From NCBI GenBank assembly GCA_943362175.1, contig CALRIU020000010.1, positions 62,001-126,000 on the forward strand: a DNA stretch of 64,000 nt, written 5' to 3'. The translations under genes were made by a program, and so were the position numbers. This DNA is from UBA4416 sp943362175. GTDB taxonomy: Bacteria > Bacteroidota > Bacteroidia > B-17B0 > Aurantibacillaceae. Shown here piece by piece: positions 8,229 to 17,086 of this stretch. Numbering within the stretch: the stretch's first letter is position 1; each line of letters opens with the position of its first letter. The notes below the pieces were generated by a model. The model was given only the letters and a program-made list of their open reading frames with translations. It ran no database searches and was not told the origin of the DNA.

Positions 8229-8687
8229 TTATTTGAATTTCCGGTTCATTTCCCGGTTCAGGTCTTTGGTTTTCAGGTCTTCGCGCTTATCATACAGTTT
8301 TTTACCCTTGGCCACGGCAATTTCCACTTTGGCATAGCCGCTATCGGAGGTAAACAGGACGGTTGGTACAATGGTTAACCCTTTATCCTGCATTTTCTTC
8401 TTCAGCTTGGTGAGCTCCTGTTTGTGCAGGAGCAGTTTCCGTTCGCGGGTAGGCTCGTGGTTATAGAGGTTGCCTTCGGTGTAGATGCTGATGTTCAGGC
8501 TCCGGATGTAGAGCTCGTCGTTCTTGAAATAGCAGTAGCTGTCCACTAAAGAGGCTTTGCCCTCGCGGATGGATTTTATTTCGGTGCCGAGCAGGACAAT
8601 GCCGGCCGTAAATTTTTCGATAAATGTATAGTCAAAACCCGCCCGCCGGTTTTTGATTGATATTTTTTGCTGTATATTTGGTTTCAC
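8229..8687 (-). CDS. smpB: SsrA-binding protein SmpB
   Basis: 152 residues, standard length. SmpB binds the tRNA-like part of tmRNA and delivers it to stalled ribosomes for trans-translation. The conserved N-terminal segment KNRRAGFDYTFIEKFTAGIVLLGTEIKSIREGKASL and the basic C-terminal tail KREDLKTKDLNREMNRKFK are typical. The start is a GTG at 8687: the family N-terminus begins here and no ATG lies in frame upstream. A strong -7 box is at 8733-8740. The tmRNA gene itself is not in this window. Confidence 0.97.
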   Translation of the reverse strand: MKPNIQQKISIKNRRAGFDYTFIEKFTAGIVLLGTEIKSIREGKASLVDSYCYFKNDELYIRSLNISIYTEGNLYNHEPTRERKLLLHKQELTKLKKKMQDKGLTIVPTVLFTSDSGYAKVEIAVAKGKKLYDKREDLKTKDLNREMNRKFK

Positions 8688-8732
8688 AATCCTATGCTTC
8701 TTCTTCGCTTGTCCTTATACTAATTTCCGGGG

Positions 8733-8740
8733 CAAAGATA
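8733..8740 (-). promoter_or_regulatory. Bacteroidota -7 box of smpB (TATCTTTG)
   Basis: TATCTTTGCCCC on the minus strand, 46 nt before the smpB GTG, matches TAnnTTTG. It lies in the 69-bp divergent gap shared with the GNAT gene. Confidence 0.65.
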
Positions 8741-8756
8741 CATAATAATACGCTTG

Positions 8757-9239
8757 ATGATACACCTGATTTTAGCCAATGAAAGCGACCTGGACGCTAT
8801 TGCCCTTATGGCCCGCGAGATCTGGAACCTGCATTATGTACCCATGGTAGGGCAGAGCCAGGTCGATTATATGCTCGGTAAATTCTATAGCCATCCAAGC
8901 CTGGTAGAGCAGCAGCGCAAAGGCCACCGCTTTTACCTCATCCGGCAGCAGGATGAGCTCCTTGGATTTTTATCCATCAGCAAAAGCGGCGACCGTGATT
9001 ATTTCCTGCATAAGTTGTATATTTACAACCGGAAAGCAAATGCCGGAGCCGGAACCGAAGTGCTTCATGAACTGATCAGGATGACCGATCCTAAGAGTTT
9101 GACACTCACAGTGAATCGTCAGAATTACAAATCGATCAATTTTTATTTCAAAAATGGATTTAAGATCAAAAGCGTGGAGGATTTCGACATTGGCAATGGC
9201 TACCAGATGAATGATTTTGTGATGGAGAGAAAGTTTTAG
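8757..9239 (+). CDS. GNAT-family N-acetyltransferase
   Basis: About 160 residues, one GNAT domain. The start strand HLILANESDLDAIALMAREIW, the central LLGFLSISKSGDRDYFLHKLYIY strand-turn, a modified acetyl-CoA loop (NRKANAGAGTEVLHELI in place of RxxGxG/A) and the C-terminal VNRQNYKSINFYFKNGFKI fit the family. The acceptor cannot be predicted. The start is ATG at 8757; the TTG just before it is less likely. It is divergent from smpB. Confidence 0.85.
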   Translation: MIHLILANESDLDAIALMAREIWNLHYVPMVGQSQVDYMLGKFYSHPSLVEQQRKGHRFYLIRQQDELLGFLSISKSGDRDYFLHKLYIYNRKANAGAGTEVLHELIRMTDPKSLTLTVNRQNYKSINFYFKNGFKIKSVEDFDIGNGYQMNDFVMERKF

Positions 9240-9243
9240 CTTT

Positions 9244-9334
9244 AAATGTTTCAGGTTCCAAGTTGCAAGTTTCTTGTTTGTGATAAAATAACCTCATCCG
9301 AAACCTGTAACCTCAAACCGGAAACTTCCGACAG
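9244..9334. repeat. Short intergenic inverted repeat (possible repeat family)
   Basis: GTTTCAGGTTCCAAGTTGCAAGTTTC on the left is matched imperfectly, on the opposite strand, by AGTTTCCGGTTTGAGGTTACAGGTTTCG on the right. It lies in the 186-bp gap before the DUF4290 gene. It resembles low-complexity intergenic repeats seen in related genomes; no second copy was found in this window. Confidence 0.35.
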
Positions 9335-9425
9335 CCCCCGTTTTCAACTTTTGATTCTTTATATCTCTTTAAAAACACCCATACCAGCCTTTAAAAATAA
9401 CTATCTTTAAACTTTTATACACACT

Positions 9426-10103
9426 ATGGAATACAACACCCAACTGCCTCATTTACAAATACCCGAGTACGGCCGCAACATCCAGATCATGATCGATCAC
9501 TGCATCACCATCGAAGACCGTGATGAGCGTAACCGTTGCGCCAGGGCCATTATCCAGATCATGGGGCAGCTGAACCCGCATTTGCGCGATATTGCCGATT
9601 TTACCCATAAGCTTTGGGATCACTTATTCGTGATCTCTAAATTTAAGCTGGATGTGGACTCTCCCTATCCGCGGCCAAATGCCGAAACCTTTACCACCAA
9701 GCCCAAAACGGTGCCTTACCCGGCCAATAAAATCCGCTATAAGCATTATGGTAAAACCATTGAGCGCATCATCGATGTGGCCAAGACTTATGAAGAAGGA
9801 GCAGAGAAGAGAGAGCTATCGCGCCTGATCGCGAACCATCTGAAAAAATCCTACGTGAACTGGAACAAGGATTCGGTAACGGATGATGTGATCTTCAAGC
9901 AATTCAGGGAAATGACCAATAACGAGCTAATCATTGACGAGAACTCGGCGCTGACCCATGCCAACGAGCTGAAGAACAAGAACCATAACAACCAGACACC
10001 GATCAACCTCAACCCGGGCAATAGCGGTGGAGGCAACAACAAGAACCGTTTCAACAAAAAGAATAAGAACAAATTCAAGCACCGCAATAATAACAATAAA
10101 TAA
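9426..10103 (+). CDS. DUF4290 family protein
   Basis: 225 residues. The helical N-terminal domain (about 1-175) contains MEYNTQLPHLQIPEYGRNIQ and the segment ERNRCARAIIQIMGQLNPHLRD, typical of DUF4290, a Bacteroidota family of unknown function. The last 45 residues are almost only Asn, Lys, Gly and Arg, a disordered basic tail that could bind nucleic acid or peptidoglycan. It sits 15 nt before murA, an arrangement I know from other Bacteroidota genomes. That suggests co-expression and a possible envelope role, but no function is established. Confidence 0.85.
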   Translation: MEYNTQLPHLQIPEYGRNIQIMIDHCITIEDRDERNRCARAIIQIMGQLNPHLRDIADFTHKLWDHLFVISKFKLDVDSPYPRPNAETFTTKPKTVPYPANKIRYKHYGKTIERIIDVAKTYEEGAEKRELSRLIANHLKKSYVNWNKDSVTDDVIFKQFREMTNNELIIDENSALTHANELKNKNHNNQTPINLNPGNSGGGNNKNRFNKKNKNKFKHRNNNNK

Positions 10104-10118
10104 GACGAACCGTATTCT

Positions 10119-11432
10119 ATGGCAATTTTCGAAGTTACAGGTGGCCGGCAATTAAAAGGAGACATCATCCCGCAGGGAGCCAAGAACGAAGCACTGCAGA
10201 TTATCTGTGGCGTGTTGTTGACCCCGGAAAAAGTAACACTCAGCAATATCCCCGACATTGTGGATATCAACAAGCTGATAGACCTGCTGCGCGACCTGGG
10301 CGTGAAGGTGGAGAAAACCGGTCATGAGGAGTATACCTTCCAGGCCGACGAGATTAAAGTAGATTACCTGGTATCGGACGAGTTTAAAAAGAAGGGCGGC
10401 GGTTTGCGCGGCTCTACCATGATCATTGGCCCTATGCTGGCGCGCTTCGGCAGGGCTTATATGCCAAAGCCGGGTGGCGATAAGATCGGCCGCAGGCGTA
10501 TGGATACGCACTTCATCGGCTTCGAGAACCTGGGGGCTAAATTCGAGTACGATTCGGAAACCGAAAATTTTAAAGTAACGGCTACCAAATTAAAAGGTGC
10601 TTACATGCTGCTCGACGAGGCGTCCGTGACCGGAACTGCCAACATCGTAATGGCCGCTGTACTGGCCGAAGGCACCACCACCATTTATAATGCGGCCTGC
10701 GAGCCGTACTTACAGCAGCTTTGTAAAATGCTCAACGCCATGGGTGCGAAAATCTCCGGCGTTGGTTCCAATTTACTCACCATTGAAGGGGTGACTTCCC
10801 TGAAAGGTACAAAACACCGCATGCTGCCTGATATGATCGAGATCGGCTCTTTCATCGGAATGGCAGCCATGACACAATCTGAAATTACCATCAAGGACGT
10901 TTCCTACGATAACCTGGGCTGCATTCCTAAAGTGTTCTCACGCCTGGGCATCCAGATGGAGCGCCGCGGCGATGATATTTATATTCCATCGCAGGAGCAT
11001 TACGAGATCGATACCTTCATTGACGGTTCCATGCTCACGGTGGCTGATGCCATCTGGCCGGGCTTTACGCCCGATCTGTTGAGTATTATTTTAGTAACGG
11101 CCATCCAGGCGCGCGGCAATATGCTGGTACACCAGAAAATGTTTGAGAGCCGTTTGTTCTTTGTGGATAAGCTCATCGAAATGGGAGCACAGATCATTTT
11201 ATGCGACCCGCACAGGGCCACCGTTATGGGCCTCGACCGTAAGGTGCAGCTCCGCGCTATCCAGATGGCTTCGCCCGACATCCGCGCCGGTGTGGCCCTG
11301 TTGATTGCAGCCATGAGCGCCAAAGGAAAAAGTACTATTTTCAATATTAACCAGATCGATCGCGGTTATCAGAAGATCGATACACGACTCAACGCCATCG
11401 GTGCAGAGATCATCCGTAAAGAGCAGCGCTAA
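10119..11432 (+). CDS. murA: UDP-N-acetylglucosamine 1-carboxyvinyltransferase (MurA)
   Basis: 437 residues. It catalyses the first committed step of peptidoglycan synthesis, transfer of enolpyruvate from PEP to UDP-GlcNAc. The EPSP-synthase fold is complete (QGAKNEAL with the catalytic Lys22, LRGSTMIIGPMLARFG, ADAIWPGFTPDLLSI). In the mobile loop, the usual PGGCxIGxRPxDxH reads PGGDKIGRRRMDTH, so Asp121 replaces the Cys that fosfomycin alkylates. Asp at this position is known in naturally fosfomycin-insensitive MurA of other bacteria. The gene is probably in one transcript with DUF4290 and the TlpA-like gene 4 nt downstream. Confidence 0.97.
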   Translation: MAIFEVTGGRQLKGDIIPQGAKNEALQIICGVLLTPEKVTLSNIPDIVDINKLIDLLRDLGVKVEKTGHEEYTFQADEIKVDYLVSDEFKKKGGGLRGSTMIIGPMLARFGRAYMPKPGGDKIGRRRMDTHFIGFENLGAKFEYDSETENFKVTATKLKGAYMLLDEASVTGTANIVMAAVLAEGTTTIYNAACEPYLQQLCKMLNAMGAKISGVGSNLLTIEGVTSLKGTKHRMLPDMIEIGSFIGMAAMTQSEITIKDVSYDNLGCIPKVFSRLGIQMERRGDDIYIPSQEHYEIDTFIDGSMLTVADAIWPGFTPDLLSIILVTAIQARGNMLVHQKMFESRLFFVDKLIEMGAQIILCDPHRATVMGLDRKVQLRAIQMASPDIRAGVALLIAAMSAKGKSTIFNINQIDRGYQKIDTRLNAIGAEIIRKEQR

Positions 11433-11436
11433 GCTT

Positions 11437-12060
11437 ATGAAGCCATTCTGTTTCCATATTACCATTGCCGCTCTGCTCAGTCTGGGGCTTGTCAATTGCA
11501 GGCACCACAAAGAGGCTAAGCCGGGCGATCCGGCATCAACATCGTCTGCAACAGCCAAACCTGAAAAAGCAGAGACGAAAGACAACAAAGGCACGGTAAA
11601 AATAGACGTGGTGGAAGGCCTGAACCTGGGAAATAAAGCGCCGGAAATTGAAATGGCCGACCCCGCAGGTAAAGTCATTAAGTTGTCGTCATTAAAAGGT
11701 AAGCTGGTACTGATCGATTTTTGGGCCAGCTGGTGCGGTCCCTGCCGCATGGAAAACCCTACGGTGGTGACGACCTATACCACCTATCACACCAGTGAGT
11801 TTGTGGTGGGCAAGGGCTTCGAGATCTTCAGCGTATCACTCGACAGCGATAAAAACCGGTGGATCGGCGCTATCGAAAAAGATAAGCTGAGCTGGCCTTA
11901 CCATGTGTGTGATATGATGCAGTGGAACAATGCCGCCGCTTTAACGTACAAGGTAAACAGCATCCCATCTAATGTATTGATTGATGGAAATGGAATAATT
12001 ATTGCTAAGAACCTTCGGGGCGAGGACTTGCCTACGAAAATCCAGTCCCTAAAAAAGTAA
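11437..12060 (+). CDS. TlpA/ResA-like thioredoxin lipoprotein
   Basis: About 207 residues from ATG 11437, chosen because earlier starts lie within murA. An N-terminal hydrophobic signal ends at LVNC, a non-standard lipobox. A charged linker follows, then an AhpC/TSA-thioredoxin domain with the redox motif WASWCGPCRMENP and the cis-Pro region NSIPSNVLID. It probably reduces or isomerises disulfides in periplasmic proteins, or supplies electrons to cytochrome c maturation. It is the first of three consecutive exported proteins with thioredoxin-like sequence, and the only one with CxxC. Confidence 0.85.
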   Translation: MKPFCFHITIAALLSLGLVNCRHHKEAKPGDPASTSSATAKPEKAETKDNKGTVKIDVVEGLNLGNKAPEIEMADPAGKVIKLSSLKGKLVLIDFWASWCGPCRMENPTVVTTYTTYHTSEFVVGKGFEIFSVSLDSDKNRWIGAIEKDKLSWPYHVCDMMQWNNAAALTYKVNSIPSNVLIDGNGIIIAKNLRGEDLPTKIQSLKK

Positions 12061-12063
12061 TAT

Positions 12064-13308
12064 ATGCGATCATTTCTCTCTTTTCTTCTGGCCTGTATGG
12101 GGTCATTTACTCTCTTTTCACAAACTGCTACCACGGGATTAACCGTTGGAGAGGCATGTCCTTCTATTATTGCGAATACCTCCGATAATTCCATTCAAAG
12201 CTTCGTATTTCCCAATGCCGGGAAAATAACCATGCTCCATTTCTGGTCTTCTTCTAATCCGGAATCCATCAAGGATTTTTACCGCTATTCTTTAATTTAC
12301 AACAAATACGCTTCCGAAGAGTATAAAACAGGAAATGGCTTTGATATGATCCTCATCGCTTTGCAGAGCGACAAAAATGCCTGGATGGCGGATGTGACCA
12401 AATACAATTTACTGGAGGCGAAAAATGGCATCTGCTTAAAAGGAGTCGATGATTTCTACGTCAAGAATTTTAAGCTGAGCGGAACTCCGGCAACCCTGCT
12501 GGTAGACGAGCAGGGGAAGATCATCGCCGTGAATCCCGATGTGAATACAACCATCCGTATCCTGAACGACAAGCGTGATTATGCCGGTGACGACAAGCCG
12601 GTGACTAAGGTGAGCGGCCAGATCCTGGTGAAAAACGGCATGGTGGTACCGTTGACAAATGAGAAAATCTATGTGATCAACGAACGGAAAGATACCGTGC
12701 AAACCACCCGTACGAACGGCAACGGTAAGTTTACCTTGAGTAACGAAAACCTGGAAGGGATGACACTCAACATCCATCAATCTGAAAAGATCGGCCCTAC
12801 CGCCGATGTCCTCCTGGCCAATGAGAAAGGAAAAATTGTGGCGGGCTTTACCAAAGGTGCTCACGAATTCGAATACCGCCTGCTGGAGCTGGAGCTCTCC
12901 TTCCTCAAGCCTTTAGCCGAGCCCGAAGTCAAATTAAAATCCTTTATCAAGGACCTGTATTTTAGCGAAAACCTTTATGAGGACGGAGGCTATACCTTAT
13001 CTCAGAAATCAAAGGCCAGGCTGGACGCCCTGCTGGTGAAGCTGGGCAACTATCCAGGAGCTATGGTGGAGATCATTTCTCATTCCGATTGCCGTGGAAG
13101 CAGTGAATCCAATCAAACCCTTTCCCTGAAACGTTCCGAGTCCGTCGCGCATTATTTCATCAGCAAGGGTATTGCCAACGATCATATCAAAGCTATTGGC
13201 AAAGGCGAGGAGGAGCCTTTGAACCATTGTGTGGATGGCGTTTCCTGTACGGAAAAAGAGCTGGCCCAAAACCGGAGAACGGAATTCCGGTTCTATAAAT
13301 CGGAATAA
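12064..13308 (+). CDS. Thioredoxin-like/OmpA-domain fusion protein
   Basis: 414 residues with a signal peptide (cleavage near LFSQ-TA). Residues about 25-170 resemble a thioredoxin/TlpA domain, but the redox site reads HFWSSSNPES with no cysteines. The GTPATLLVDEQGKIIAV segment, which carries the cis-Pro, is kept. A beta-sandwich linker (VSGQILVKNGMVVPL) follows. The last 120 residues are an OmpA-like peptidoglycan-binding domain (VEIISHSDCRGSSESNQTLSLKRSESVAHYF and AQNRRTEFRF). It is likely a periplasmic or outer-membrane protein tethered to peptidoglycan. It starts 4 nt after the TlpA gene, so the two are probably co-translated. Confidence 0.82.
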   Translation: MRSFLSFLLACMGSFTLFSQTATTGLTVGEACPSIIANTSDNSIQSFVFPNAGKITMLHFWSSSNPESIKDFYRYSLIYNKYASEEYKTGNGFDMILIALQSDKNAWMADVTKYNLLEAKNGICLKGVDDFYVKNFKLSGTPATLLVDEQGKIIAVNPDVNTTIRILNDKRDYAGDDKPVTKVSGQILVKNGMVVPLTNEKIYVINERKDTVQTTRTNGNGKFTLSNENLEGMTLNIHQSEKIGPTADVLLANEKGKIVAGFTKGAHEFEYRLLELELSFLKPLAEPEVKLKSFIKDLYFSENLYEDGGYTLSQKSKARLDALLVKLGNYPGAMVEIISHSDCRGSSESNQTLSLKRSESVAHYFISKGIANDHIKAIGKGEEEPLNHCVDGVSCTEKELAQNRRTEFRFYKSE

Positions 13309-13319
13309 TACGGCAGACC

Positions 13320-13790
13320 ATGTTGAAACTGGCTTATACCATCGCTTTTGTAGCCCTCAGCTCTTTGCTGACAGCGCAGAAGACATTCCCTCAGGAACTG
13401 TCGCTGCCGGGTTTTACAGTGAAGAATAAGGCCGGAGTCGTGGAGGAGTATGCACTGACCAAGAAAGAAAAAAAGATTTTTCTGTTCTATGATGTGAAGT
13501 CGGAAGCCTGGGCAGAGCTGATGTATAGCGGCGCCAAATTTATTTTTGATAAGGACGCATCCATCTTTCCCGTTTATTTCTCGGGGCAGCTTACCAAAAA
13601 AGCGTCAAAGGATTTTGTATCTGACATCCCTACGCAGATTTATTCCACCCCTATGAAATCGGTCTTCAAAAGTTTTAATTTAACGGAAGCCGATTACCCG
13701 ATCCTGGTGGTGTACGATGAGAAAAACCAGCTGAAAGGCTACGCCCGCACCACCGAAGATATCCTGAAGCTGGCCCCGGATTCGCGATAG
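13320..13790 (+). CDS. Exported small protein, cysteine-free thioredoxin-like
   Basis: 156 residues with a signal peptide ending near LLTAQ. The rest (ELSLPGFTVKNKAGVVEEYAL, KKIFLFYDVKSEAW, YPILVVYDEKNQLKGYART) follows the strand order of a thioredoxin fold but contains no Cys. It is the third gene of the cassette after murA, 12 nt from the OmpA fusion. A terminator follows at 13873. The function is unknown; the fold is an inference from pattern and context. Confidence 0.65.
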   Translation: MLKLAYTIAFVALSSLLTAQKTFPQELSLPGFTVKNKAGVVEEYALTKKEKKIFLFYDVKSEAWAELMYSGAKFIFDKDASIFPVYFSGQLTKKASKDFVSDIPTQIYSTPMKSVFKSFNLTEADYPILVVYDEKNQLKGYARTTEDILKLAPDSR

Positions 13791-13872
13791 CTGAGGCATC
13801 TGTCGATCCCACCAACGGATAATAACGGGATGGTTTCCGGCAGCTTCTCCCTTTTATGTAAAGTTCAATAAC

Positions 13873-13911
13873 AGCAGATTATACTTCTGCTTTTCTTTTT
13901 TATAACCCTAT
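13873..13911 (+). terminator. Terminator after the DUF4290-murA-thioredoxin operon
   Basis: A perfect 6-bp stem AGCAGA/TCTGCT (13873-13878 with 13886-13891) and 7-nt loop, followed by a T-rich run to 13911. Confidence 0.7.
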
Positions 13912-13949
13912 CGTAATACAGCCATAGTAAAAGCTTTTATTTCCTCTAT

Positions 13950-13957
13950 TAGGTTTG
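13950..13957 (+). promoter_or_regulatory. Bacteroidota -7 box for the SBBP/Ig T9SS gene (TAGGTTTG)
   Basis: TAGGTTTG matches TAnnTTTG and lies about 258 nt before the ATG at 14215. It follows the terminator of the preceding operon. If used, the mRNA would carry a leader of about 250 nt. Confidence 0.5.
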
Positions 13958-14040
13958 TGCTGTAAAGTGAAAACCTTAAAAGACTTGCTTTAACTCTCAA
14001 AGCAGGATTCTTTAACCGCTTTAAAACATAAGAAATTATT

Positions 14041-14214
14041 TTTTAAGGATGGGGCCTGAACAGTTCCGTTCAAGCTAAACCACCACCACACAATGCTCCG
14101 GGCGGAGCAATTTTCCAGAACATGGCACCCGTGAGCCATGAGCATAACAGCGGGGGTGTAACCGAAAAACCTAAGAGTAGGGAATTACATAATAAACTTT
14201 ATTAAACAAAAAAC
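14041..14214 (+). promoter_or_regulatory. Candidate structured 5' leader with several hairpins
   Basis: The 424-bp gap before 14215 holds a row of short hairpins between the proposed promoter and the ATG. They are TGAAC/GTTCA (14057-14072), TGCTCC/GGAGCA (14094-14109) and CATGGC/GCCATG (14121-14140), then a G-rich AGCGGGGGTGTAACC. No known riboswitch class was recognised. It may be a regulatory leader or simply a stabilising 5' UTR. Confidence 0.4.
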
Positions 14215-17037
14215 ATGAAGAAACTTTTAGCAAGCCTGGCGCTGGCCACTCTCGGCACAGGCGCTTCTGCCCAGAATTATCAATGGGCTAATGACTTTGC
14301 AGGCACAGGTACGACTGATGTCGTGAAATCCGTTGTCCTGGATGCATCCGGCAACGTGTACACTCTGGGGCATTTTTCCGCTGTCATTGATTTCGATCCG
14401 GGACCGGGAACCTATACCCTGGCAGCGAACGGAGTCAATACCGACTTTTTTATCACCAAGCAGGATGCTTCCGGAAATCTTATATGGGCCAGGAACATGG
14501 GAGGTTCCAATAATGAACTGGCATGTGCTATGACGATCGATGCGTCCGGAAATATTTATGTGGCGGGTTCCACTTCCTCCATCGGTGGCGATTTCGATCC
14601 GGGAACGGGAACCTATACCCTTTCTACTACCGGGGCTGATGATGTGGTGATCTGCAAGCTGGATGCCTCCGGGAATTTTGTATGGGCCAGGAATATGGGA
14701 GGGACAGGAAGCGAGATCCCTTATGCGATTAAGGTTGACGTATCAGGTAATATTTATACCATCGGAACGTTGAGTAGCGTGGCCGATATGGATCCGGGAG
14801 CGGGAACCTATACAATTACCACAACGGGCGGCAACGATATATTCATCTCCAAGCTGGATGCTTCCGGTAATTTCATATCGGCTAAAAACCTGGGAGGTAC
14901 TGGTCATGAAGCTCCACGCTCCATCACAACCGATGCAGCGGGCAATGTGTATATGCTTGGGATGTTTGCCGGTGTAACAGATTTTGATATGGGGCCTGGC
15001 ACCTTCAACCTCACGGCAGCCGGAAGCACCGATATTTTTATTACTAAAATGGATGCTTCCGGTAATTTTGGCTGGGTCAAACAAATCACGGGCCCAAGCA
15101 ATGAAAACGGATTTTCTGTGCAGCTTGATCCGTCAAACAATATTTATATAAGCGGAAGCCATGTGGGAACAGTGGATTTTGATCCAAGTCCGGCAACGTA
15201 TACCATGACGCCGACAGCAGGTTCCGATATTTTTGTAGCGAAACTGGATAATGCCGGCAACTTTCTGTGGGCAAAAGGCATGGCAGGAGCCGGAACATCT
15301 GATCATGCTTATTCATCATCGGTTGATGCCTTCGGAAATGTCTACATCACAGGAATTTTTTCGGGTATTACGGATTTTGATCCAGGCGTGGGAACCTATA
15401 CCGTAAATACGAATGGCGGCGGAGATGTTTTTATTTGCAAGCTGGATGCCTCCGGAAGTTTCGGATGGGTGAAGACTGTCGGGAGCACAAGTTCCGACAT
15501 GGGTAATAGCATCGCAACAGATGCTGCAGGAAACATTTACGTGGGAGGGGCCTATTCCTCTTCGATGGATGCCGACCCGGGGCCCGGAGTTAATACGCTC
15601 GCCCTACAGGGAGGCTCCGACGCCTTTATTACAAAGTATACCTCCTGCAACATGCCGGCATCTTCCTCTGTGATTACAAGCAGTTCCTCTTCTCTTTGTC
15701 CGGGCGCTACCATGGCCTTCTCCACGGCTACAGTTACCGGTGCCAGCAGCTATTCCTGGACGATGCCTTCAGGTGCCAGCATCACCTCCGGACAAAACAC
15801 CAATTCAATCACTGTCACGTTTGGCTCTTCTTCCGGTACCATCGTTGTAACACCTTCCAACACCTGCGGAAGCAGCGCATCCGCTTCGCTGGCCATAACG
15901 GTCAACGCACTGCCTGTGATTGGTGTAACGGCCTCTCCGGCCTCTGCTGTTGTATGTTCCGGAAGCCAGGTGTCACTTAGCGGAACCGGGGCCACGACGT
16001 ATACCTGGACAAACGGTATCAGCAATGGTGTTCTGTTCAACCCGGCCGCATCGGCCACTTATACAGTAACAGGTACAGATGCCAACGGATGTGTGAATAC
16101 AGCAACGGCGGTGGTTACAGTAAACTCCCTCCCGAACCTGACAGTATCTGTTTCGCCTTCCTCAACGGTATGTACAGGCGCTTCTGTCACTCTGAGCGGC
16201 ATGGGAGCAAGCACCTACACCTGGTCGAATGGGATCACGAATGGCACAGCGTTCACGCCGACAGGCTCTGCAACCTATACCGTATCGGGCACAGACGCCA
16301 ATGGTTGTGTGAATACAACCAGCAGTTCTGTAGTCATCAGCAATACATTAACCATCAATGCAACAGTTTCCGGTTCGGTGGTGTGCAACGGTTCGCCGGT
16401 GACCCTGAGCGGCACGGGAGCCAATACCTATACCTGGACCAACTGGGTGACAAACGGCGTTGCGTTTACACCTACAGCCACGGCTTCTTATACGCTTACA
16501 GGAACAGATGCGAACGGCTGCCAGGCTACCACGGTAAAAACAATTACGGTGAATGCTCTGCCTGCTCTTGGCGCCACCACCAACCGCTCCCTGATCTGTG
16601 CCGGGCAAACGGCTACTATTACGGCTTTAGGGGCGTCAACGTATACCTGGAGCACCAACCAGACTTCCGCCAGTATTGCGGTGAGCCCGGCTGTCAACAC
16701 AAGTTATACGGTAAGTGGAACAGGGGCTAATGGTTGCATCGGCACGGTAGCATTTACGCAGAGCGTATCGGCCTGTACCGGTATCGAAGAGCTAAGTAAT
16801 CATGGCCTGGAAGTGAAGACCTATCCCAATCCGAATGCCGGTAGCTTTACGATTGCTGCCAATGCGGATGCCAGCTTAGTGCTGTTTAACAGCCTCGGAG
16901 AGTTTGTCCGGGCGATCGAATTAAAGGATGCCAACGATCACCGCGTCCTGATTGAAGGACTTTCCTGGGGATTGTATGTGCTGGTAGGGCAGACAGACAA
17001 GAAGACCTTCGGTCAGAAAATAATCGTGACACAATAA
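14215..17037 (+). CDS. T9SS-secreted protein: SBBP beta-propeller plus Ig-like repeats
   Basis: 940 residues. A signal peptide (about 1-19) is followed by seven SBBP-type repeats of about 60-63 residues, each with GNIY(V/T)xG and DFDPGPGTYTL-like words, probably a seven-bladed propeller. Next is a PKD-like domain (SYSWTMPSG) and four Ig-like repeats of about 70 residues (VVCSGSQVSLSGTGATTYTW pattern, each with one Cys pair). The last 80 residues are a type A T9SS sorting domain (KTYPNPNAGSFTI, LSWGLYVLVGQTD). It should be exported across the outer membrane and attached to the surface or released. It is a single gene with its own promoter and terminator. Confidence 0.9.
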   Translation: MKKLLASLALATLGTGASAQNYQWANDFAGTGTTDVVKSVVLDASGNVYTLGHFSAVIDFDPGPGTYTLAANGVNTDFFITKQDASGNLIWARNMGGSNNELACAMTIDASGNIYVAGSTSSIGGDFDPGTGTYTLSTTGADDVVICKLDASGNFVWARNMGGTGSEIPYAIKVDVSGNIYTIGTLSSVADMDPGAGTYTITTTGGNDIFISKLDASGNFISAKNLGGTGHEAPRSITTDAAGNVYMLGMFAGVTDFDMGPGTFNLTAAGSTDIFITKMDASGNFGWVKQITGPSNENGFSVQLDPSNNIYISGSHVGTVDFDPSPATYTMTPTAGSDIFVAKLDNAGNFLWAKGMAGAGTSDHAYSSSVDAFGNVYITGIFSGITDFDPGVGTYTVNTNGGGDVFICKLDASGSFGWVKTVGSTSSDMGNSIATDAAGNIYVGGAYSSSMDADPGPGVNTLALQGGSDAFITKYTSCNMPASSSVITSSSSSLCPGATMAFSTATVTGASSYSWTMPSGASITSGQNTNSITVTFGSSSGTIVVTPSNTCGSSASASLAITVNALPVIGVTASPASAVVCSGSQVSLSGTGATTYTWTNGISNGVLFNPAASATYTVTGTDANGCVNTATAVVTVNSLPNLTVSVSPSSTVCTGASVTLSGMGASTYTWSNGITNGTAFTPTGSATYTVSGTDANGCVNTTSSSVVISNTLTINATVSGSVVCNGSPVTLSGTGANTYTWTNWVTNGVAFTPTATASYTLTGTDANGCQATTVKTITVNALPALGATTNRSLICAGQTATITALGASTYTWSTNQTSASIAVSPAVNTSYTVSGTGANGCIGTVAFTQSVSACTGIEELSNHGLEVKTYPNPNAGSFTIAANADASLVLFNSLGEFVRAIELKDANDHRVLIEGLSWGLYVLVGQTDKKTFGQKIIVTQ

Positions 17038-17055
17038 CGATCCTGCTGTTTAATC

Positions 17056-17086
17056 AAAGGCTGCTTCGTAAGGAGCAGCTTTTTTT
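17056..17086 (+). terminator. Terminator of the SBBP/Ig T9SS gene
   Basis: A stem of about 9-10 bp around GGCTGCTTC/GGAGCAGCT with a 4-nt loop, then seven Ts, 20 nt after the stop codon. Confidence 0.85.

Noticed and set aside
14041..14214. Cyclic-di-GMP or other known riboswitch
   Set aside because: The conserved core sequences of the classes I know could not be matched; only unspecific hairpins were found.
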